Assembly (NCBI RefSeq): GCF_000758665.1
Contig: NZ_CP009285.1
Coordinates: 4,030,001-4,094,000 of the forward strand
Direction of reading: 5' to 3'
Source of the DNA: Paenibacillus borealis
GTDB lineage: Bacteria; Bacillota; Bacilli; Paenibacillales; Paenibacillaceae
Length of the DNA stretch: 64,000 nucleotides
This document shows, piece by piece, positions 7,959 to 16,314 of this stretch. A model generated the notes under the pieces. That model was not told the DNA's origin, made no database searches, and saw only the letters and a program-made list of their open reading frames with translations. Numbering within the stretch: position 1 is the first letter of the stretch; each line of letters starts with the position of its first letter. The translations under genes and the position numbers were made by a program.

Positions 7959-8435
7959 ATGAACATCAGATACATAGAGCGCAGAGATAATGCGGCCATT
8001 GAAGGGATTATCCGGGAATGTCTAATTGAATTCGGGGGCAACCGTGACGGTCTCGCCTGGGCAGATGACAGCATGCATGACCTATACACCTATTACAACA
8101 GTGCTGCGAACCGGGCTTATTGGATTGTTGAAGAAGATGGAAAGGTGCTTGGCGGCTGCGGGATTGCACCTTTTGATGAGGAGAACGGAATCTGTGAGCT
8201 GCAGAAAATGTATCTGTCATCCGCCATCCGCGGTCAAGGAGTTGCTGCAGATCTATTAGGGACGGCACTGGAATTCGCCAGGCAGCATTATAGCAGATGT
8301 TATCTGGAAACGCTGCAGACCATGCAGGCCGCAGGCCGTTTCTATGTCAAACACGGTTTTGGGCTGCTGGATGCTCCGCTTGCCGGCTCAGAGCATTATG
8401 CCTGTGATGCCTGGTATATCAAAGAATTGTCTTAG
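7959..8435 (+). CDS. GNAT N-acetyltransferase, 158 aa
   Basis: The protein has typical GNAT strands: MNIRYIERRDNAAIEGIIREC, then YWIVEEDGKVLGGCGIAP, then the acetyl-CoA loop LSSAIRGQGVAADLLGTALEFA and the C-terminal AAGRFYVKHGFGLLD. The arrangement ELQKMYLSSAIRGQG is found in many PaiA/YjdJ-like small-molecule acetyltransferases. The frame runs up to ATG 7935, but that codon lies inside the GGGGAGG ribosome binding site, so ATG 7959 is taken although the spacing of 12 is long. It ends at its own terminator and is not in an operon. The acceptor is unknown. Confidence 0.85.
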   Translation: MNIRYIERRDNAAIEGIIRECLIEFGGNRDGLAWADDSMHDLYTYYNSAANRAYWIVEEDGKVLGGCGIAPFDEENGICELQKMYLSSAIRGQGVAADLLGTALEFARQHYSRCYLETLQTMQAAGRFYVKHGFGLLDAPLAGSEHYACDAWYIKELS

Positions 8436-8457
8436 AAATTCAAACCATTGTATCCAT

Positions 8458-8493
8458 AATCCTTCCTTGAAGATTCAGGGAGGATTATTTTTC
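8458..8493 (+). terminator. Terminator after the GNAT gene
   Basis: AATCCTTCC pairs with GGGAGGATT, extended by TTGA and TCAG, followed by ATTTTT. Confidence 0.75.
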
Positions 8494-8528
8494 ATATTTC
8501 AAATTACGCGTCCTTGTGATAAATGACT

Positions 8529-8568
8529 CTGACAAAAGCTCTCCATTTTGTAATAGTGTATGTACACG
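8529..8568 (+). promoter_or_regulatory. marR-type promoter with palindromic operator
   Basis: CTGACA (8529-8534), 16 nt, TAATAG (8551-8556) is a plausible promoter. The palindrome GTGTATGTACAC (8556-8567, followed by GATAA) abuts the -10. Almost the same sequence occurs before the gene at 9178, which points to the MarR protein as the common ligand and to autorepression. Confidence 0.6.
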
Positions 8569-8595
8569 ATAAATACAACAGGAGGAGAATAATCT

Positions 8596-9048
8596 ATGAC
8601 AACAGCCGGAGACCCTTCTTCACCCAATATCCGCGTTTCTAGTGTCTGCAGCTGTATTAATCTGCGGAGGGCTTCCACAGCTGTCACAGGAATATATGAC
8701 GGATTCCTGTCTCCAAGCGGTTTAAATATCAGCCAGTTTTCTTTACTGAAGCATATTTACTCCCTCGGACCGGCAAGTGTCAGCGATCTGGCGCTTGAGA
8801 TGAGACTGGACCGGACCACTATTGTCCGCAATCTCAAGGCACTGGAACAGATTGGCTATGTGGAGGATATTTCTGCGCAGGGAAGCCGGAACCGCCTGCT
8901 GATCCTGACTGAGAGCGGGAAAATGAAATATATAGCTGCCGGGAACCAATGGGAGCAGGCGCAGAGTTTTTTGCAGGAAGCATTGGGCGATGAAGATATG
9001 AAAGTACTTACTACCCTTTTATCCAAAGTGGAGAAACTGATGGCCTGA
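8596..9048 (+). CDS. MarR-family transcriptional regulator, 150 aa
   Basis: An amphipathic N-terminal helix with Cys18 and Cys20 is followed by a winged helix-turn-helix: LNISQFSLLKHIYSLGPASVSDLALEMRLDRTTIVRNLKALEQIGYVE, then the wing QGSRNRLLILTESGK and a C-terminal dimer helix. This is a complete MarR protein. RBS GGAGGAG is 8 nt before the ATG. Its promoter carries GTGTATGTACAC and the next gene's promoter carries the same motif (9120-9133). The two N-terminal cysteines recall thiol-based MarR sensors such as OhrR/HypR, but a redox role is speculative. Confidence 0.9.
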   Translation: MTTAGDPSSPNIRVSSVCSCINLRRASTAVTGIYDGFLSPSGLNISQFSLLKHIYSLGPASVSDLALEMRLDRTTIVRNLKALEQIGYVEDISAQGSRNRLLILTESGKMKYIAAGNQWEQAQSFLQEALGDEDMKVLTTLLSKVEKLMA

Positions 9049-9103
9049 GCATAACCTCGGCTCTTGGTTGATCAATCTTTGCGCAGTAATGACGCAACAG
9101 CAG

Positions 9104-9133
9104 TTGCTTATCGCCATTTCGTGTATATACACG
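9104..9133 (+). promoter_or_regulatory. Promoter and second MarR-type operator
   Basis: TTGCTT (9104-9109), 16 nt, TATACA (9126-9131). The -10 lies inside the perfect 14-bp palindrome CGTGTATATACACG (9120-9133), which is followed by ATAA as at 8568. Binding there would block RNA polymerase directly. Confidence 0.6.
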
Positions 9134-9177
9134 ATAACTTCCGGACAGAAAGAGTACACTCAAGAGGAGGGAAGACC

Positions 9178-10071
9178 ATGCACCCAGACAGTGCTGCAAT
9201 TAATGAAAGAGCAGAAGAGGAACAGAAGCAGCTCATTATTGAAGTGATGAAAGCCTTTGTTAAGGAGAGTCCATTGAACTGGTCAGATGTACTTCAGGGA
9301 CCTTATTATGATGAGCCTATCATTCAATTTGCCTCAGCTGACGATCCTTTGTTTGAGGAGTATAAAAGCATTATTGGTCCCGGCCATGCAACGCCAAAAG
9401 AGTTAATAGAGCGTTCATTCGGTTCAGGGACCTACAATGGCGGTTCGGTGATCAGTATAGTGCTGCCCATTCATGAATCCATCAGGAAGGCCAACCGCCA
9501 GCAAAAGGAAAGAGCTTCACGGGAGTGGGCCCTGCTGCGTACGTTCGGGGATGAGTATTTCTTGAAGGCGGCACGCATTCATCTGACGGACTATATAATA
9601 AACCTTGGCCGCCTTGCGGCTGCGCCGCTGGATGCGGATTGGTACGGCATTACCAGTACCGATACGGGTCCAATCTCCAATTGGTCAGAACGTCATGTTG
9701 CTTATGCTGCCGGGCTGGGCACCTTCAGTCTTAATGATGGATTCATTTCGGAGAAGGGAATTGCCATACGGCTGCTGTCGGTAGTAACGGATTTGCAGTT
9801 ACCGTCTGATCCAAGATCCGCGGCTACTCATACGGGAAATTGTTTGTTATGCAGCAAAGGGAACTGTGGCGTCTGCATTACCCGCTGCCCGGTGCAGGCG
9901 ATCAGCAAAAACGGCCATGACAAAATCGCCTGCATGAAATTTGTGTATGGCCAGGGTTCACGGGAGTGGGCGGCCCAGAGCGGCGGAGAGGCTACATCAG
10001 GAGCTGGCTGCGGATTATGCCAGACCAAGGTGCCCTGTGAGAGCAGAAATCCGATGCGAAATGCTAAGTAA
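9178..10071 (+). CDS. QueG-like 4Fe-4S protein (epoxyqueuosine reductase family), 297 aa
   Basis: The central block ISNWSERHVAYAAGLGTFSLNDGFI and the following IAIRLLSVVTDL match the conserved core of QueG-like proteins. The C-terminal third carries the cysteines for Fe-S clusters: CLLCSKGNCGVCITRCP, then C-M-K-F and CGLCQTKVPC. Known relatives reduce epoxyqueuosine in tRNA with cobalamin or handle similar electron transfers; the unusual cysteine spacing and the long N-terminal part suggest a paralogue rather than QueG itself. Start ATG 9178 follows AGAGGAGGG; the open frame upstream of it runs through the promoter. The MarR-type operator in front suggests induction by the MarR ligand. Confidence 0.7.
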   Translation: MHPDSAAINERAEEEQKQLIIEVMKAFVKESPLNWSDVLQGPYYDEPIIQFASADDPLFEEYKSIIGPGHATPKELIERSFGSGTYNGGSVISIVLPIHESIRKANRQQKERASREWALLRTFGDEYFLKAARIHLTDYIINLGRLAAAPLDADWYGITSTDTGPISNWSERHVAYAAGLGTFSLNDGFISEKGIAIRLLSVVTDLQLPSDPRSAATHTGNCLLCSKGNCGVCITRCPVQAISKNGHDKIACMKFVYGQGSREWAAQSGGEATSGAGCGLCQTKVPCESRNPMRNAK

Positions 10072-10494
10072 AGATGAAATTCTGTCACAATCCCTTCTAT
10101 TCATAACCCGCCTTCAATGCGTTATGCCGGGAGGGAACGGAACAGATATGAACGAAGCACTTCCCTGGCGGAGGTGCTTTATTGTCTATTCAGGATGTTT
10201 CGGGCTGACCCGCTGCTGCAAATCATCACGATCATTGAATCGCCTATCTTTTCCGTAGAATTAGCTATTATAGATTGCACTGCGTTAAAACTATAATGAG
10301 TGTGTATTGCAGTGAGAGGGGGCTGGGCAGAACTATCGCAAGCCGGTTGAGTAGTGGAAATATCAGTAGAGTGGCACCTACACGTTGGAAGCAAATGATG
10401 GTTTGGTACGGATAATAATTTTTGTAATCGCTATCATTTCATTACTTCAGAAAATTCTATGTGCCGTTCTAACATCAGATTAAGGAGGATTATA
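10072..10494 (+). other. Intergenic region before the glucanase gene
   Basis: Besides the terminator at 10155-10181, the stretch holds no supported gene. TATAAT occurs at 10292-10297 but has no matching -35 at 16-18 nt. The last 60 nt before the glucanase RBS are A+T rich (GATAATAATTTTTG...). The promoter could not be placed. A frame covering 9941-10258 is a shadow of the QueG-like gene. Confidence 0.4.
10155..10181 (+). terminator. Probable terminator after the QueG-like gene
   Basis: AAGCACTTCC pairs with GGAGGTGCTT around CTGGC, followed by TATTG. The T run is short. Confidence 0.55.
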
Positions 10495-13400
10495 ATGCGC
10501 AACAAGTATGTCGTATGGTCACTTGTAGTTACACTGCTAATCTCCACTCTGTTTATGGCTGCCGGACCGCTGACACATTCATCAGCTGCCGGCGGACAGA
10601 ATCTGACGCTTAACAAAACCATCACTTCCAGCGGCCAATCTCAGACGTATTCGCCTGACAATGTCAAGGACAGCAATCAGAACACTTATTGGGAAAGTAC
10701 AAATGATGCTTTTCCCCAATGGATTCAGGTTGACCTGGGTGCGCTCACCAGTATTGACCAGGTGGTGCTGAAGATTCCTGCTGGCTGGGAAACACGCACG
10801 CAGACGCTGGCCGTACAGGGGAGTACGAACGGTTCCACATTTACGGATATTGTGGCTTCTGCAGCTTATGTGTTTAATCCATCGGTTGCGGGCAACAGTG
10901 TCACGGTTAACTTTGCTGCAGCAAGCACGCGTTATGTGCGTCTATTGGTAACCGCGAACACAGGATGGCCGGCCGCCCAGTTCTCTGAGCTTGAAATTTA
11001 CGGTGCCAGCACTCCGACAGCTGCGCCTACTGCAACACCGGTTCCAGCCGGTACCTATGAAGCGGAATCCGCAGCACTCTCCGGCGGGGCGAAAGTAAAC
11101 ACAGATCATGCGGGTTACTCCGGTACGGGGTTTGTTGACGGTTATCTGACCCAAGGACCGGCAACTACCTTCACGGTGAGTGTAGCTGCAGCGGGTTCGC
11201 GGAATGTTACGCTGAAGTACGCTAACGCGAGCGGAAGCGATAAGACCATCAGCATCTATGTGAACGGAACCAAAATCCGCCAGTCCACATTGCCTAATCT
11301 GGCGAACTGGGATACCTGGAGCACGAAGGCAGAGGTTCTGACGCTGAATTCCGGCAGCAATACCATCGCCTACAAATATGATGCAGGCGATACCGGGAAC
11401 GTCAATCTCGATCAGATTGTGGTCGCGTCAGCAGTGACCGCCACGCCAACTCCTTCACCTACAACAGCTCCTACAACGGCTCCAACACCAACACCGGTAG
11501 CTACGGCTACGGTGGCTCCGACTTCCACACCTACACCTGCGCCAACCGCAACTCCAGTTCCGACGGCATCGCCAACGCCGACTGCCACACCGGTTCCCAC
11601 GCCAACAGCTTCACCTGGAGGGAATATCGCCATTGGCAAGGCAATAAGCGCCTCTTCCAGCACACAGAATTTCACTGCCGGTAATGCCAATGACAATAAT
11701 ACGGCTACTTACTGGGAAGGAAACGGCAATCCGAGCTCACTAACGCTTGATCTTGGTGCGAACCATAATATTACTTCGGTTGTGCTGAAGCTGAACCCCG
11801 CCACGGAATGGGGGACACGGACCCAGAATATTCAAGTGCTCGGGCACAATCAGAGCACGACAACCTTCAGCAATCTGGTCTCCGCTCAGGCGTATACATT
11901 CAATCCGACCACCGGAAACACGGTGACGATTCCCGTAACGGCAACCGTCAAACGTGTCCAGATCAATATTACTTCAAATTCAGGTGCACCTGCCGGGCAG
12001 ATTGCCGAGTTCCAGGTATATGGGACGCCTGCGCCGAACCCGGACCTGACCATCACAGGTATGTCCTGGACTCCGGCTGCTCCGGTGGAAACGAATGAGA
12101 TCACATTGAATGCCGTTGTGAAGAATAGCGGCAGTGCTGCTTCTGCGGCTACAACGGTTAATTTCTATTTGAACAACGAGCTGGCAGGTTCTGCACCGGT
12201 AGCAGCTCTGGCAGCGGGTGCTTCGGCAACCGTATCATTGAATGCCGGAACCCGAACAGCCGCCACCTACCCGCTCAGTGCCAAGGTAGATGAGACTAAT
12301 CTGATCATTGAACAGAATGACAGCAATAACAGCTACACCAGTCCTTCATCACTCGTAGTTGCCCCTGTATCCAGCTCTGACCTTGTTGGCACGACATCCT
12401 GGTCACCCGGCAATCCGGTGGCGGGGAACAGCGTAGCCTTCACAGTCAATCTCAAGAATCAGGGCACTATTGCTTCCGCAGGCGGTGCACATGGAATCAC
12501 TGTAGTATTGAAGAACTCAGCTGGCTCCACCGTGCAGACATTCACCGGCTCCTACAGCGGAGCGATTGCTGCCGGGGCTTCTGTGAATGTCTCCATCCCG
12601 GGAACATGGAGCGCAGTCAACGGCAATTACACCGTCACCACAACAATCGCTGTAGATGCGAATGAAGTTACAACCAAGCAGGCTAACAATGTGAATACCG
12701 TTAATCTGGTTGTGTATGCCCTGCGCGGGGCAAGCGTGCCGTACAGCCGGTATGATACACAAGATGCAACCCGCGGCGGTTCTGCCGTACTGAAATCTGC
12801 TCCGAACTTCGATCAGACGCTGATCGCGTCAGAAGCTTCGGGCCAGAGTTATGTGGCGCTTCCATCGAATGGTTCTTATGCCCAGTGGACCGTCCGTTCA
12901 GGTCAAGGCGGTGCCGGGGTTACGATGAGATTCACCATGCCGGATTCGGCAGACGGTATGGGTCTTACCGGTGCACTGGATGTATATGTAAATGGCACCA
13001 AAGCCAAAACCATCCCGCTTACCTCGTACTACTCCTGGCAGTATTTCTCCGGCGACCAGCCGGGTGATGCCCCAAGTGCAGGACGGCCGTTATTCCGCTT
13101 CGATGAGGTGCACTGGAAAATGGATACACCGCTCCAGCCCGGCGACACGATCCGTATTCAGAAGAGTAACGGGGACAGCCTCGAATATGGCGTAGACTTC
13201 CTGGAAATCGAGCCAGTACCGGCGGCCATCGCCCGTCCGGCCAACTCGGTATCGGTTACCGATTACGGTGCAGTTGCGGATGATGGACAGGATGATCTCG
13301 CAGCCTTCAACAGTGCGGTTACAGCAGCTGTGGCTGGGAACAAATCACTCTATATTCCAGCCGGAACCTTCAATCTGAGCAGCATGTGGGTGATTGGCTC

Positions 13401-14427
13401 TGTCAGCAATATGATCAATAACTTTACGGTTACGGGTGCAGGGTACTGGCATACCAACCTGCAGTTCACCAATCCTAATGCTGCGGGCGGCGGGATCTCA
13501 CTCCGGATCTTAGGCAAACTGGATTTCAGTAATGTCTATATGAACTCTAATCTCAGATCACGTTACAACCAGAATGCCATCTACAAAGGCTTCATGGATA
13601 ACTTCGGCAATAACTCTATCATCCATGATGTCTGGGTAGAGCATTTTGAATGCGGCATGTGGGTTGGGGATTATGCACGGACCCCGGCAATCTTCGCGAA
13701 CAATCTGCTTGTGGAGAACAGCCGTATCCGTAACAATCTTGCTGACGGTATCAACTACTCCCAGGGTACCAGCAACTCGACCGTCCGCAACACCAATGTA
13801 CGGAATAACGGGGACGATGGTCTGGCCGTGTGGCCGAGCAACACTTTCGGCGCTCCGGATGGTGTGAATAATACCTTCTCATACAATACCATTGAGAATA
13901 ACTGGCGTGCAGGCGGGATTGCCTTCTTCGGAGGCAGCGGACACAAAGCGGATCATAACTACATTATCGACACGGTAGGTGGTTCCGGCATTCGATTGAA
14001 CACGACATTCCCGGGGGCGCATTTCAACAACAACACGGGCATTCTTTTCTCGGATACCACGATTATTAACAGCGGCACCAGCCGTGACTTGTATGACGGG
14101 GAGCGCGGCGCGATCGACCTCGAAGCTTCAAGTGACCCGATCAAGAACATAACATTCACTAACATCGACATCATCAACACCCAGCGCGATGCGATCCAGT
14201 TCGGATACGGAGGCGGATTCTCCAATATCGTATTCAACAACATTAATATTAACGGTACAGGGCTCGACGGAGTGACAACTTCACGGTTCTCCGGCGCCCA
14301 TAAGGGAGCTGCGATCTACACGTATACCGGCAACGGCTCGGCTACATTCAATAACCTGACTACCAGCAATATTGCTTATCCAAGCCTGTATTATATCCAG
14401 ACCGGGTTTGGGCTTCTGATTCAGTAG
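10495..14427 (+). CDS. Secreted multidomain GH87 alpha-1,3-glucanase (mutanase), 1310 aa
   Basis: Residues 1-32 are a signal peptide. Then come a discoidin/F5-8C domain (about 33-170), a CBM6/35-like domain (186-315, TYEAESAALSGG), a Thr-Pro linker (316-378), a second discoidin domain (379-512), two CARDB-like Ig domains (513-742), a further beta domain (743-920) and a C-terminal parallel beta-helix (from 921, VTDYGAVADDGQDD). This order matches the known Bacillus/Paenibacillus Agl-type enzymes. Asp1084, Asp1107 and Asp1108 (LADGIN and NGDDGLAVW) have the same 23/24-residue spacing as the catalytic aspartates reported for GH87. It hydrolyses alpha-1,3-glucan of fungal walls or biofilms outside the cell. 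Start ATG has AAGGAGG at spacing 6. It is monocistronic. Confidence 0.9.
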   Translation: MRNKYVVWSLVVTLLISTLFMAAGPLTHSSAAGGQNLTLNKTITSSGQSQTYSPDNVKDSNQNTYWESTNDAFPQWIQVDLGALTSIDQVVLKIPAGWETRTQTLAVQGSTNGSTFTDIVASAAYVFNPSVAGNSVTVNFAAASTRYVRLLVTANTGWPAAQFSELEIYGASTPTAAPTATPVPAGTYEAESAALSGGAKVNTDHAGYSGTGFVDGYLTQGPATTFTVSVAAAGSRNVTLKYANASGSDKTISIYVNGTKIRQSTLPNLANWDTWSTKAEVLTLNSGSNTIAYKYDAGDTGNVNLDQIVVASAVTATPTPSPTTAPTTAPTPTPVATATVAPTSTPTPAPTATPVPTASPTPTATPVPTPTASPGGNIAIGKAISASSSTQNFTAGNANDNNTATYWEGNGNPSSLTLDLGANHNITSVVLKLNPATEWGTRTQNIQVLGHNQSTTTFSNLVSAQAYTFNPTTGNTVTIPVTATVKRVQINITSNSGAPAGQIAEFQVYGTPAPNPDLTITGMSWTPAAPVETNEITLNAVVKNSGSAASAATTVNFYLNNELAGSAPVAALAAGASATVSLNAGTRTAATYPLSAKVDETNLIIEQNDSNNSYTSPSSLVVAPVSSSDLVGTTSWSPGNPVAGNSVAFTVNLKNQGTIASAGGAHGITVVLKNSAGSTVQTFTGSYSGAIAAGASVNVSIPGTWSAVNGNYTVTTTIAVDANEVTTKQANNVNTVNLVVYALRGASVPYSRYDTQDATRGGSAVLKSAPNFDQTLIASEASGQSYVALPSNGSYAQWTVRSGQGGAGVTMRFTMPDSADGMGLTGALDVYVNGTKAKTIPLTSYYSWQYFSGDQPGDAPSAGRPLFRFDEVHWKMDTPLQPGDTIRIQKSNGDSLEYGVDFLEIEPVPAAIARPANSVSVTDYGAVADDGQDDLAAFNSAVTAAVAGNKSLYIPAGTFNLSSMWVIGSVSNMINNFTVTGAGYWHTNLQFTNPNAAGGGISLRILGKLDFSNVYMNSNLRSRYNQNAIYKGFMDNFGNNSIIHDVWVEHFECGMWVGDYARTPAIFANNLLVENSRIRNNLADGINYSQGTSNSTVRNTNVRNNGDDGLAVWPSNTFGAPDGVNNTFSYNTIENNWRAGGIAFFGGSGHKADHNYIIDTVGGSGIRLNTTFPGAHFNNNTGILFSDTTIINSGTSRDLYDGERGAIDLEASSDPIKNITFTNIDIINTQRDAIQFGYGGGFSNIVFNNININGTGLDGVTTSRFSGAHKGAAIYTYTGNGSATFNNLTTSNIAYPSLYYIQTGFGLLIQ
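11440..11620 (+). repeat. Thr-Pro-rich low-complexity linker repeat
   Basis: About 60 codons alternate Thr, Pro, Ala and Val (TPTPSPTTAPTTAPTPTP and similar), encoded by ACN/CCN repeats. It joins the second and third binding domains of the glucanase. Such tracts are prone to slippage, so length may vary between strains. Confidence 0.85.
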
Positions 14428-14445
14428 AACGGAGATAGAACAGGG

Positions 14446-14474
14446 GAGGGGCTCAAGCGGGCTCCTCTTTTTTT
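14446..14474 (+). terminator. Terminator after the glucanase gene
   Basis: GAGGGGCTC pairs with GGGCTCCTC around AAGC, followed by seven T. Confidence 0.85.
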
Positions 14475-14580
14475 GCCAGGAATATAATTAATAATCTTCG
14501 ATAAATTACGACAGCGTATTATCTGCCCTCCATGCTATCCTATTACTAATACATAATGGCTTTACAAAGGGGAAACGTCG

Positions 14581-16182
14581 ATGAAAAGGTTGCTTCATGT
14601 CATTTTGGCAATAGGATTAATGATGAGTGTAACGCTCACAGGAGGGACAAGTGCTTCATCGGCTGCACAAGCGGATAAGGTATTGCGCATAGGCCTTGGA
14701 ACACTTCCAGAGCTTCTTGATCCGGCTTCAGCAGCGGATGACAGCACAGTTACGGTTGTCAAAGGATTGTTCGAAGGGCTGGTCCGCCTGAATGCGGCTG
14801 GCCAGGCTGTACCCGCAATCGCGAAATCATGGACCCTATCGAATGATGGGCTGACGCATACCTTCACCCTTCGTTCGGATGCGAAATGGAGCAATGGGCA
14901 GCAGGTGCTGGCCTCGGACTTTGAATATGCCTGGAAGCGGGCGCTCGCCCCGGAAGCCAAGCAGGTATACGCTTTTAATATGTACATGATTAATAATGCA
15001 CAGGATTACAACGAGGGAAAGCTCAAGGACGCTGCCAGAATCGGCGTAAAGGCGTTGAATAAAACTACGCTTCAGGTCACATTAAAGGAGAAAACCTCTT
15101 ATTTCATCCAGCTGCTTGCGGAGAGCATCTATCTGCCCGTGTACCCGAAGACCGCAAAGGCCAATAGCCAATGGGCGAGAAACATTAAATCTATGGTCAC
15201 TAATGGTCCTTTCAAATTGAAGCAATGGTCCTATAAAGAAATTGTTCTAGGTAAGAATCCAAATTATTATGCGGCCAAAGAAATTAAGCTGTCTGAAGTA
15301 CGCTTGCTGCTGCCAAAAGCCGGAACCGCGAATCCGACGGCTGCTTTCGTCAATAAAGAGGTGGATTGGGTCGGAGGCGGCGGACAAGAGATTCTGGATT
15401 CGTCCTCTTTAGATAACAGAAGCTCCAAGCTTACTTATGGAGCGCCTTATGCATCTAACTATTACTATCAGTTCAATCTGAATTCAGGTCCTTTTAAGAA
15501 TCTGAAAATACGTAAGGCATTGGCTATGGCCGTTGACCGCGAAGGCCTGCGTTACGGCACTCCTGCGTTTGGAGTTGTTCCCCCAAGTATTCACGGAGCC
15601 AAGCTGAACTTCCGGACAGAGGTGTCCGACAATGCCTATTTTAAAGAGGATGCTGCAATGGCGAAGGCGCTGCTGGAGGAAGGGTTACGTGAAGAAGGAT
15701 TGACTACTCTTCCAGGGTTTTCAATTATTATGAATGATGAGGGCGACCATGCTTCCATTGCAGAGTCTGTCATTTCGGATTGGAAAGAGAAGCTTGGCAT
15801 TCAGGCAAGCATTGAGGTGCAGAGCTGGCCGGAGCTGATGGATAACCGGGTGAATCAGAATTTCTCGGTGGCTAGAGCAGGTTGGGGGGCTGATTTCAAT
15901 GATCCGGCATCTATGCTGGAGCTGTTCACCTCATGGAGTCCGGATAATGATTCAGGCTGGAGCGATGAATGGTATGACGCTTATATAAAGGAAGCCCGGC
16001 AAACGGCAGATCCTGTTATACGCATGCAAATCTATGCAAAAGCCGAAAAAATGCTTATCGACCAAATGGTGATTCTCCCGCTGTTTTATTGTGTTTCCGG
16101 TGTACTGCATAATCCGTTGATCAAGGATGTGTATGTAGATTATACAGGTGCCATAGCTTTCTCAAGAGGTTCATGGCTATAA
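14581..16182 (+). CDS. OppA-like oligopeptide-binding protein without lipobox Cys, 533 aa
   Basis: The protein is a family 5 solute-binding protein: VLRIGLGTLPELLDPASAADDS, then LFEGLVRLNAAGQAVPAIAKSW, PFKLKQW and KIRKALAMAVDREGL. Relatives deliver peptides to an ABC permease. The signal region (MKRLLHVILAIGLMMSVTLTGGTSASSAA) has no cysteine: where the lipobox LTGC would be, the sequence reads LTGG. The mature protein may therefore be released by signal peptidase I instead of being anchored. No permease or ATPase gene is adjacent, so it is an orphan. The gene sits alone between two terminators. Confidence 0.85.
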   Translation: MKRLLHVILAIGLMMSVTLTGGTSASSAAQADKVLRIGLGTLPELLDPASAADDSTVTVVKGLFEGLVRLNAAGQAVPAIAKSWTLSNDGLTHTFTLRSDAKWSNGQQVLASDFEYAWKRALAPEAKQVYAFNMYMINNAQDYNEGKLKDAARIGVKALNKTTLQVTLKEKTSYFIQLLAESIYLPVYPKTAKANSQWARNIKSMVTNGPFKLKQWSYKEIVLGKNPNYYAAKEIKLSEVRLLLPKAGTANPTAAFVNKEVDWVGGGGQEILDSSSLDNRSSKLTYGAPYASNYYYQFNLNSGPFKNLKIRKALAMAVDREGLRYGTPAFGVVPPSIHGAKLNFRTEVSDNAYFKEDAAMAKALLEEGLREEGLTTLPGFSIIMNDEGDHASIAESVISDWKEKLGIQASIEVQSWPELMDNRVNQNFSVARAGWGADFNDPASMLELFTSWSPDNDSGWSDEWYDAYIKEARQTADPVIRMQIYAKAEKMLIDQMVILPLFYCVSGVLHNPLIKDVYVDYTGAIAFSRGSWL

Positions 16183-16190
16183 ATCATAGG

Positions 16191-16222
16191 GGAGCCCGGT
16201 ATCGTGCCGCAGCTCCTTTTTT
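16191..16222 (+). terminator. Terminator after the orphan OppA gene
   Basis: GGAGC pairs with GCTCC and CGG with CCG inside it, followed by six T. Confidence 0.85.
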
Positions 16223-16314
16223 AATTGCATTCATATTTAAACGTATCGGTAAGACAAGTTATGAATAGAAGTGGTAAAATTTACTCAATAGAGTTCATGA
16301 GGAGGCAGAGGTAC

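Noticed and set aside
9941..10258. Plus-strand frame of 105 codons overlapping the QueG-like gene
   Set aside because: It is in a different frame of a well-supported Fe-S protein gene and then runs through the terminator at 10155.
10380..10440. Fur-box-like GATAAT/ATC sequence before the glucanase gene
   Set aside because: Too few positions match the Fur consensus and no iron-related gene is adjacent.
11412..11696. Minus-strand Val/Gly-rich frame
   Set aside because: It is the antisense of the Thr-Pro linker repeats of the glucanase.
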